In this document: in pieces, positions 55,357-62,720 of the stretch | How the letters are laid out: the number at the start of each line of letters is the position of its first letter | Numbering within the stretch: position 1 is the first letter of the stretch | DNA from: Streptomyces albus subsp. albus | GTDB lineage: Bacteria > Actinomycetota > Actinomycetes > Streptomycetales > Streptomycetaceae | Direction of reading: 5' to 3' | Assembly (NCBI RefSeq): GCF_000719865.1 | Contig: NZ_JOID01000032.1 | Span: forward strand, 1 to 62,720 | Length of the DNA stretch: 62,720 bases | Position numbers and translations under genes: made by a program | Notes under the pieces: model-generated | What the model saw: only the letters and a program-made list of their open reading frames with translations | Told to the model about the DNA's origin: nothing | Databases searched by the model: none

Positions 55357-55971
55357 TCACAGCTCCACCAGGCTGTGGAGGTCGATCGTCACGGGGAAGG
55401 GCAGTTCCGTGTCGAGCTTCCCGCTGTGGGAGGGGTGAGCGGGGGCGGGTACGTACGTGCCCAAGTCGCGGTGGAGCCACAACTCGTGCACCACCGGAAG
55501 GCCGTCGTCGCCCCGCTCCACCCGCCAGTAGTACGGCACCTTCGCCTCCGCGAACATCGCGGGCTTGCGCACCCGGTCCTCCTGCCTCGAGAGGGGTGAG
55601 ACGACCTCCACGACCAGGGCCACCTTCGCGACGGGCAGGTACTCCGCCGTGAAGAGGTCCAGGTCCCGCTTGTCGTAGACGGCGATGTCGGTTGTGGTGA
55701 CGTTGTATTTGTCAACGAGGACGCAGCGCTCCACGTTCACGGCGAAGGGCTCCCGCCGTGCGCTCTTGAGCCGGTCGTACATCCCGTCCCGGACCCCGTC
55801 GTGCCACAGGGCCGTCATCCCACGCGTCACGATCCTCCCGTCCACCAATTGCCAGTCGAAGGGCAGCTCCAGGTCCTTCACCCGGTCACTGGTCCAGCCT
55901 TCCTCCGGCGGGAACATCCAGGTGTCGGGAGTGGCCTGCCGCTGCCGTCCGCCGGCCGTCGCTCCTGCCAT
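55357..55971 (-). CDS. Uma2-family (DUF820) protein
   Basis: A 204-residue Uma2-type PD-(D/E)XK-fold protein. The core is [11 protein letters not shown], then [11 protein letters not shown] (Asp), [21 protein letters not shown] (Glu) and [13 protein letters not shown], the family fingerprint. It is clearly distinct from the Uma2 gene at 6813-7412. The start at MAGATAGG is chosen over an ATG 12 bp upstream; neither has a strong ribosome site. Function unknown. Confidence 0.85.
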   Translation of the reverse strand: MAGATAGGRQRQATPDTWMFPPEEGWTSDRVKDLELPFDWQLVDGRIVTRGMTALWHDGVRDGMYDRLKSARREPFAVNVERCVLVDKYNVTTTDIAVYDKRDLDLFTAEYLPVAKVALVVEVVSPLSRQEDRVRKPAMFAEAKVPYYWRVERGDDGLPVVHELWLHRDLGTYVPAPAHPSHSGKLDTELPFPVTIDLHSLVEL

Positions 55972-56085
55972 GGGACGCATCATGCACGGGCGTACGGATC
56001 ACGAGGTCGCGTACGAGGCCGCCTCACCCGAAGTGATGTCAACGCCCCGTGGATTGACGCCCGCCGCCCGGAAAATACCGCCGGC

Positions 56086-56673
56086 TCAGGCCCGGCGGTG
56101 GACCAGGCGGCCCGCGATGACCGTGGCCAGGCAGCGGGCGGGCTCCCTGCCGGGGGCGGCGTCCGGGCCCGTGAAGACCGCGAAGTCCGCGCGGGCGCCC
56201 GGGGTGAGCGGCGGCGGCGCGGCGGGGCCGCCCGGCGGCAGGACGCGGAGCCCGGAGCGGGAGACGACGGTGCGGACCCGCGGGCGGGTGAACGGGCCGG
56301 TCAGGCCGGTCGTGCCGGTGGCCAGGAGCTTCTGGAGGGCGCGTCGGGCGCTCTGGCCCCAGCGGGTGTCGGTCATCTCCAGGGCGGCCACGGCCTCGCC
56401 CGTGAGCGGGGCGCTGCCCAGTTCGTCCACCTCGAACGGGTCGTCGGGGTGGTAGACCGATTCCAGGAGGGTGGGTGCGTCCGGCTCGTGGCGGCCGGGG
56501 GTGAGTTCGCCGTCCCATTCCCGGACCCGGGCCCGTCCGCTGTACTCGGCGAACAGTTCCTCGTACGGGCCGATGGCCGCGATCCGGTCGCCGTCCACGA
56601 CCAGGGCGTGCCCGGGGAGCGGCTCGCCCCCCGGCGTGCGCCGCACCACCCGCGCGCGGTGGATCGTCAGCAC
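56086..56673 (-). CDS. Imidazolonepropionase-like domain protein (degenerate amidohydrolase)
   Basis: The 195-residue protein resembles the composite beta-sandwich of amidohydrolases without the catalytic barrel. It shows LTIHRARVVRRTPGGEPL, ALVVDGDRIAAIGPYEEL and, at the C-terminus, GARADFAVFTGPD and LATVIAGRLVHRR. The metal-binding HxH motif and barrel are absent, the middle being replaced by about 80 residues of other sequence. It sits 46 bp after mqnC on the same strand, so it is probably cotranscribed. Full-length relatives include aminofutalosine deaminases, but this protein cannot be one unless it has another mechanism. Confidence 0.7.
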   Translation of the reverse strand: MLTIHRARVVRRTPGGEPLPGHALVVDGDRIAAIGPYEELFAEYSGRARVREWDGELTPGRHEPDAPTLLESVYHPDDPFEVDELGSAPLTGEAVAALEMTDTRWGQSARRALQKLLATGTTGLTGPFTRPRVRTVVSRSGLRVLPPGGPAAPPPLTPGARADFAVFTGPDAAPGREPARCLATVIAGRLVHRRA

Positions 56674-56719
56674 CGGCCCGTCCTTCCCGATCGGAGTGTT
56701 CCGGCCGCCCCCGCCGGGC

Positions 56720-57934
56720 TCAGCCCGCGTCGACGAGCTTGAGCTCCGGGTGGGCCGTGCCGCCCTCGATGGCCGTGGAGGAGAGGTGCGAGACGACGTG
56801 GTCGTCGACCGGGTCGTTCGCCGGGTCGTCGTGCACGACCAGGTGCTCGTACGTCGTCGAGCGCTGCGCCGGGACGCGGCCCGCGGCGCGGATCAGGTGG
56901 AGCAGCTCCAGCCGGTCGGAGCGGTGCTTGGCTCCGGCCGAGGAGACGACGTTCTCCTCCAGCATCACCGAGCCGAGGTCGTCGGCCCCGTAGTGCAGCG
57001 AGAGCTGGCCGACCTCCTTGCCGGTGGTGAGCCAGGAGCCCTGGATGTGGGCGACGTTGTCGAGGAAGAGCCGGGCGATGGCGATCATCCGCAGGTACTC
57101 GAAGAGCGTGGCCTGCGTCCGCCCCTTCAGATGGTTGTTCTCCGGCTGGTAGGTGTACGGGATGAAGGCGCGGAAGCCGCCGGTGCGGTCCTGCACGTCC
57201 CGGATCATCCGGAGGTGCTCGATGCGCTCGGCGTTGGTCTCGCCGGTGCCCATCAGCATGGTGGAGGTCGACTCGACGCCCAGCTTGTGCGCCGTCTCCA
57301 TGATCTCCAGCCAGCGCTCGCCGGACTCCTTGAGCGGCGCGATGGCCTTGCGCGGCCGCGCGGGCAGCAGCTCGGCGCCCGCGCCCGCGAAGGAGTCGAG
57401 ACCGGCGGCGTGGATGCGGCGGATCGCCTCCTCCGGCGTGACGCCCGAGATGCGGGCCATGTGCTCGACCTCGGAGGCGCCGAGGGAGTGGATGACGAGC
57501 TGCGGGAACGCCTTCTTGATCGCCGAGAAGTGCTCCTCGTAGTACTCCACGCCGTAGTCCGGGTGGTGGCCGCCCTGGAACATGATCTGGGTGCCGCCCA
57601 GCTCGACGGTCTCGGCGCAGCGGCGCAGGATGTCGTCGAGATCGCGGGTCCAGCCCTTGGCGGTGTCCTTGGGCGCGGCGTAGAAGGCGCAGAACTTGCA
57701 CGCCGTGACGCAGACGTTGGTGTAGTTGATGTTGCGCTCGATGATGTACGTCGCGATGTGCTCGGTGCCGGCGTAGCGGCGGCGGCGTACGGCGTCGGCC
57801 GCGGCGCCCAGGGCGTGCAGCGGCGCGTGCCGGTAGAGGTCGAGCGCTTCTTCCGGGGTGATCCGGCCGCCCTCGGCGGCACGGGCGAGTACGGCTGCGC
57901 GGTTCGTACCGGCGAGCTCGGAGTTCTCGGGCAC
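56720..57934 (-). CDS. mqnC: Cyclic dehypoxanthinyl futalosine synthase
   Basis: This 404-residue radical SAM enzyme cyclises dehypoxanthine futalosine to the spiro product of the futalosine menaquinone pathway. The [4Fe-4S] ligands are C75, C79 and C82 (NVCVTACKFCAF). FQGGHHPDYGVEYYEEHF and TMLMGTGETNAERIEHL are further family landmarks, and SVMLEENVVSSAGA marks the C-terminal domain. The GTG start has AAGGGA 8 nt upstream; the frame stays open for 630 bp more, but that region is low-complexity and unsupported. It is likely cotranscribed with the amidohydrolase-like gene. Confidence 0.95.
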   Translation of the reverse strand: MPENSELAGTNRAAVLARAAEGGRITPEEALDLYRHAPLHALGAAADAVRRRRYAGTEHIATYIIERNINYTNVCVTACKFCAFYAAPKDTAKGWTRDLDDILRRCAETVELGGTQIMFQGGHHPDYGVEYYEEHFSAIKKAFPQLVIHSLGASEVEHMARISGVTPEEAIRRIHAAGLDSFAGAGAELLPARPRKAIAPLKESGERWLEIMETAHKLGVESTSTMLMGTGETNAERIEHLRMIRDVQDRTGGFRAFIPYTYQPENNHLKGRTQATLFEYLRMIAIARLFLDNVAHIQGSWLTTGKEVGQLSLHYGADDLGSVMLEENVVSSAGAKHRSDRLELLHLIRAAGRVPAQRSTTYEHLVVHDDPANDPVDDHVVSHLSSTAIEGGTAHPELKLVDAG

Positions 57935-58385
57935 CGGGGCGTCCCTTCCGGAAGGTTCTGACGGACCGATCCAGCCTACGTCAGCCGTCCGGCGCATCCG
58001 GAGGGGCCGTCCGGGAGCGGGTGCGCGCGGGTGCGCGCTGTGAGCGGGGTCCGCTCCTGTCGGGCTCCCCGGGTCCGGCTCCGGGCGCGGCACTGTGCAC
58101 GGACCGTACGCGGGCCCGGCGCGGCCCGGGCCCGGACGCGGCACTGGCGCGGCACGGCCGGGTTCGGACCGGCCCGCCCGGCACGGTTCCGGCCCGACAC
58201 GGTCCCCCCGCCCTGAGGACGCGCGGCGCGGCCGGATCCGGCCCGGCCCGGTTCCCTGCGGTTCGGGTCCCCGCACAGTACGGGCCCGCCCGGTCCGGTA
58301 CGGCCGCACGCCCCGCACCGCCGCGTTCGGGCCGGTCCGCCCGGCACGGCTCCGGCGCGGCGAGCCGGGCCCCGTCCCGTCCGGC
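57935..58385. other. Extremely GC-rich intergenic region upstream of mqnC
   Basis: These 451 bp have no supportable gene although several frames are open, because the sequence is nearly all G and C. It is built of imperfect CCCGGCACGG/GGCCCGG units; a segment near 58160-58195 is closely repeated near 58325-58360. The mqnC promoter should lie near 57940-57985, but I cannot define it. Confidence 0.4.
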
Positions 58386-60509
58386 TCAGTCAGCTCGGCG
58401 CAGGTCGGCGGTGGGGTTGCCGCCCTTCTCGTCGTCCGAGGCGTAGCGCAGCCGGTCCGCGGAGACGGCGGTGAGGGTGATCGTCGCCGGCTCACCCGTG
58501 CACAGGCTTCCCGACGGCCCCCTGGAGGTGTCGGTGGTCTCCTTGAGCACCAGCTTCTTCTCACCGGCGGAGATCAACTCCCCCTTGGCGTAACAGGACA
58601 CGCCGAGCGCGGAGTACGTCATCCGGGCCACGGTGCCGCCCTTCTTCCCCGGCTTCAGGACGAGGACGAGCTCGCCGTTCGGGAAGCCGCCGCTCTGCAC
58701 GATCCCGCCCTGCCAGGTGCCCGTGAACTTCTCCGGCACCTCCGGCGCCGCCCCCGCCGGGGGCTCGGCCCCGGTGTCGCCGCTCGGGGCCGCGGCGTTG
58801 CCACCGCCGCTCTTCCCGCCGGGCAGCAGGTCGAGGAGGGCGACGGTGGTGGTGCCGATGGCCAGTGCGGCCGCCACCGACACCACGACGACGCAGCTCA
58901 CCCGGCGACGGCCGCCGGCCCCGGAGGACGCGGCACCGGCGGAACCGGACGGGCCCGGGGCGGACGAGCCCGGGGAGGCGGTCCCCGGCGCGGCGCCGTC
59001 CGTGCCGCGGGACGGGCCCGTGGCCGTCACCGAGGCCGAGAAGGAGATCCCGCCGCGCCCCGGCTGCCCCTCCCGCCCCGCTCCGGGCCGCGCCCGCACT
59101 CCGTCCGCCCGCAGCCCGTGCCCCCGCTGTCCGGCTTCCCGCTGCCCGTGCCCCCGCGCCCCCTGTCCGTACGAAGGGTGCGGCGGCCCGAAGCCGCCCG
59201 CCGCCGCGCCCGGGCCCGAAGCCGCTGCCGCATCCGGAGCCGAGGCTGCCGCCGATCCCGGATCCGCGGCCCGGCCGGCCACCGGGCCGGTTCCGGCGAG
59301 GCCCGCCCCGGCACCCGCGTCCGCCCCGGCCTCCGTCTCCGTACCGGACCCGGCGGGCCGCCCCGCCCCGGACCAGGACCCGGCGGCCTGGCCCGGCCCG
59401 GTCCCCGGCCCCTCCACCGGTACGACCGTGACCAGCCCCGAACCGCCACCCGCCCCCGGCCGCCCCTGTCCGTGTCCGCCCGGCGCCGCCACCGGCCCGG
59501 CGGCCCCATCCGGCTCGGGCCCGGCGGCCCGGCCCGGCTGCGGCCCCGGCCCGGCATCCGGCCCGGTGCCCGGCCCGGCGCCGTCCTCCGGTCCGGCGGC
59601 CTCCGCCTCCAGGCCCAGCAGTTCCACGGCCCGCCGCCCGACGCCCTCCACCAGCGGCCCGGGAAGCCAGCCGCTGGGCACCGGGCCCCGGGCGGAGCCG
59701 TCCTCCCGCACCGGGGCCAGCCGGCGCGCGATCTCCTCCGGGTCCGGCCGGCCCACCGGGTCCTTGGCGAGACAGCCGGCGACCAGCTCCGCCAACTCAC
59801 CGTCCAAGCCGTCGAGTTCGGGCTCGTCGTGGACGACCTTGTAGAGCAGCGAGGCGGAGCTGTCGCCCGGGAACGGGTCCGATCCCCGTGCCGCGTAGGC
59901 GAGGACCGCGCCGAGCGAGAAGACGTCCGAGGCACCGCCGACATCGCGTCCCAGGATCTGCTCGGGGGACATGTAGCCGGGCGAGCCGATGAAGACGCCG
60001 CTGGCGGTGAGCGAGGCCGTCGCGTCGGTGGCCCGCGCGATGCCGAAGTCGATGAGGCGCGGGCCGTCCATGGTCAGCAGTACGTTCGACGGCTTCACGT
60101 CGCGGTGGACGAGACCCAGGCCGTGCACGGCCGCCAGCGCCTCGGCGAGACCGGCACCCAGGGCCCGTACGGTGTGCTCCGGCAGCGGGCCCACCGCGGC
60201 CACCGCCTCACTCAGCGCCGGGCCGGCCACATAGCCGGTGGCCACCCACGGCACGGGCGCCTGCGGGTCGGCGTCCAGCACCGGCGCCGTCCAGGATCCG
60301 CCGACCCGCCGTGCCGACTCCACCTCCCGCCGGAAGCGTTCGCGGAACAGCCGGTCCGCGGCGAAGTGCGGATGCACCACCTTCACCGCGACCGTACGGC
60401 CCCCGGCGCTGCGCCCCAGATAGACCCGGCCCATCCCGCCGGCGCCCAGCCGGCCCAACAGCCGGTACGGACCGATGGCGCGCGGGTCCCCCGTGTCCAG
60501 CGGATGCAT
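58386..60509 (-). CDS. Transmembrane serine/threonine protein kinase
   Basis: The 707-residue kinase has an N-terminal Hanks-type domain (13-270). It contains the glycine loop LGAGGMGRVYLG (21-32), K43 in AVKVV, catalytic HRDVKPSN (D137), DFG (154-156) and GSPGYMSPEQ. A long Pro/Gly/Ala linker (about 290-545) leads to one membrane helix (about 545-575, VVVVSVAAALAIGTTTVALL) and an extracellular domain of about 110 residues. That domain includes TWQGGIVQSGGF and two or three cysteines and may sense an outside signal. The ATG has AGGGGGGA upstream; an ATG 21 bp earlier is possible. It lies between mqnC and mqnA, with no evidence of a shared role. Confidence 0.9.
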   Translation of the reverse strand: MHPLDTGDPRAIGPYRLLGRLGAGGMGRVYLGRSAGGRTVAVKVVHPHFAADRLFRERFRREVESARRVGGSWTAPVLDADPQAPVPWVATGYVAGPALSEAVAAVGPLPEHTVRALGAGLAEALAAVHGLGLVHRDVKPSNVLLTMDGPRLIDFGIARATDATASLTASGVFIGSPGYMSPEQILGRDVGGASDVFSLGAVLAYAARGSDPFPGDSSASLLYKVVHDEPELDGLDGELAELVAGCLAKDPVGRPDPEEIARRLAPVREDGSARGPVPSGWLPGPLVEGVGRRAVELLGLEAEAAGPEDGAGPGTGPDAGPGPQPGRAAGPEPDGAAGPVAAPGGHGQGRPGAGGGSGLVTVVPVEGPGTGPGQAAGSWSGAGRPAGSGTETEAGADAGAGAGLAGTGPVAGRAADPGSAAASAPDAAAASGPGAAAGGFGPPHPSYGQGARGHGQREAGQRGHGLRADGVRARPGAGREGQPGRGGISFSASVTATGPSRGTDGAAPGTASPGSSAPGPSGSAGAASSGAGGRRRVSCVVVVSVAAALAIGTTTVALLDLLPGGKSGGGNAAAPSGDTGAEPPAGAAPEVPEKFTGTWQGGIVQSGGFPNGELVLVLKPGKKGGTVARMTYSALGVSCYAKGELISAGEKKLVLKETTDTSRGPSGSLCTGEPATITLTAVSADRLRYASDDEKGGNPTADLRRAD

Positions 60510-60759
60510 GGGCGTCCCCCCTCGGCTCATGCCGCGCCGCCTCCTCGTGCGGTGCCGCCGTCAGCTTAGGACCGGGATGCCCGGCGCGGGCGGCCCGGGA
60601 CGGACACCGCCGTCGCCCATCGCGGCCGCTCCGGGCGGGCAGCCCCGTGTGTTCGCGGGCGCCGCGGCCGGCGCACCATTCCCGTCCCCGCACTCCCCGG
60701 CTTCCCCTCAGCCCCCGGCGTCCGGCTCGGTCCCCGGCTCCGCTCGGTCCCGGCCCGCT

Positions 60760-62221
<1,462 letters not shown>

Positions 62222-62259
62222 AGCCTGCGGATCATGTGACTCCGCAGGCTTTTGTTTTC
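62222..62259 (+). terminator. Intrinsic terminator in the cold shock gene leader
   Basis: AGCCTGCGGA (62222-62231) pairs perfectly with TCCGCAGGCT (62241-62250) over a nine-base loop and is followed at once by TTTGTTTTC. This is a classical U-tract terminator, unlike every other terminator in the window. It ends 54 bp before the csp start in the same orientation, so it would attenuate csp unless bypassed. Confidence 0.7.
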
Positions 62260-62312
62260 AGACTTCTTGCAGGTTCTGGAGCAGGGCAACCCTTTGGCCC
62301 AAGGAGGGCTTT

Positions 62313-62516
62313 ATGGCTACCGGAACCGTCAAGTGGTTCAACGCCGAGAAGGGCTTCGGCTTCATCGCCCAGGACGGCGGCGGCCCCGATGTCTTCGTCC
62401 ACTACTCCGCGATCAACGCGTCTGGCTTCCGCTCCCTCGAGGAGAACCAGACCGTGAACTTCGACGTCACCCAGGGCCCGAAGGGCCCGCAGGCGGAGAA
62501 CGTCACCCCGGTCTGA
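62313..62516 (+). CDS. Cold shock protein, CspA family
   Basis: A 67-residue single-domain OB-fold RNA chaperone. RNP1 is KGFGFIA (residues 14-20) and RNP2 is VFVHYSA (29-35). The start [17 protein letters not shown] and the hydrophobic tail PQAENVTPV are typical of streptomycete proteins such as ScoF/SC 7.0. A perfect AAGGAGG lies 7 nt before the ATG. It would bind single-stranded RNA and melt structures. The leader stem-loop upstream and the strong terminator downstream suggest a single-gene transcript with its own control. Confidence 0.97.
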   Translation: MATGTVKWFNAEKGFGFIAQDGGGPDVFVHYSAINASGFRSLEENQTVNFDVTQGPKGPQAENVTPV

Positions 62517-62567
62517 TCCCGCACGGATCCCCGGGGTCGGCCGGTCGCGGCTGACGCGCAGTACCCA

Positions 62568-62609
62568 AGGAGCCCCGCTCCCCCGCTTCGGCGGAGGAGC
62601 GGGGCTCCT
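62568..62609 (+). terminator. csp terminator with UUCG loop
   Basis: A 14-bp stem (62568-62581 with 62596-62609) continues, after one mismatch, into CCGC-TTCG-GCGG. This gives an 18-bp hairpin capped by a UUCG tetraloop, 51 bp past the csp stop. Confidence 0.85.
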
Positions 62610-62671
62610 GCCCGTCCGGGCCCGGGCCACTGCCCGTCCGGGGCTGCGGCCTCTTCCCCTTCGGGGATGCT

Positions 62672-62720
62672 CCCCCGTCCCCCCGTCCCCCCGTCCCCCC
62701 GTCCCCCCGTCCCCCCGTCC
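62672..62720. repeat. 8-bp CCCCCCGT tandem repeat at window end
   Basis: TCCCCCCG-type units recur every 8 bp, six or more times, and run off the window edge. It is a low-complexity microsatellite-like tract after the csp terminator; its full length is unknown. Confidence 0.85.

Noticed and set aside
62641..62720. CRISPR array or mobile-element end at the window edge
   Set aside because: The unit is an 8-bp low-complexity repeat with no spacers, no inverted ends and no transposase nearby.

Overview
The window looks like a chromosomal segment of a Streptomyces-type actinobacterium. Third codon positions are almost all G or C, many genes start with GTG, perfect GC-rich stem-loops replace U-tract terminators, and menaquinone is made by the futalosine route (mqnA and mqnC are both here). 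From memory the gene content follows the S. coelicolor interval around SCO4505 (cold shock protein) to SCO4595 (korB); that is recall, not a search.

Layout, left to right. 1-1199: the end of a sensor kinase and its LuxR-type response regulator. 1772-4829: korAB, a 2-oxoacid:ferredoxin oxidoreductase. 5050-9914: an EamA/RarD exporter, a SnoaL-like protein, a Uma2 nuclease-fold protein, an AlkB-like dioxygenase and a secreted zinc aminopeptidase. 10166-14932: a four-gene sulfide detoxification block (type II sulfide:quinone reductase, persulfide-dioxygenase-like MBL/rhodanese protein, membrane rhodanese, TauE/SafE exporter) carrying four copies of an ATACC-N6-GGTAT operator. 15106-19001: an ABC exporter and a LolA/RseB-like protein. 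19445-20455: long-chain polyprenyl diphosphate synthase. 20758-23952: a FAD oxidoreductase with a collagen-like N-terminus, paired with an ATP-grasp ligase. 24111-25334: fumarylacetoacetase. 25411-26084: a PIN/ribbon-helix-helix toxin-antitoxin pair.

26248-42593 is a complete nuoA-N operon (14 subunits of NADH:menaquinone oxidoreductase) on the minus strand, mostly with 4-base stop/start overlaps. A near-consensus Rex operator lies upstream of nuoA, a 22-bp terminator stem follows nuoN, and a 37-codon open frame is coupled between nuoC and nuoD. 43421-44248 is a secreted NlpC/P60 hydrolase behind a probable c-di-AMP riboswitch. A vapBC pair with an unusually AT-rich operator follows, then a menaquinone-reductase-like geranylgeranyl reductase, L-asparaginase divergent from an Lrp/AsnC regulator, and a CPA2 antiporter.

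50699-52331 is a lower-GC island holding a frameshifted Hint-domain polymorphic toxin remnant and its probable immunity gene. After it come a Stealth phosphotransferase, menG/ubiE, a second Uma2 protein, an amidohydrolase remnant, mqnC, a Ser/Thr kinase, mqnA and a cold shock gene whose leader contains an intrinsic terminator.

The unifying theme is menaquinone respiration. MqnA and MqnC make the head group, polyprenyl synthase the tail, MenG methylates and the MenJ-like enzyme reduces a tail double bond. NuoA-N and the sulfide:quinone reductase feed electrons into the pool, and KorAB supplies reduced ferredoxin. Coordinates come from reading the sequence; no database search was run.
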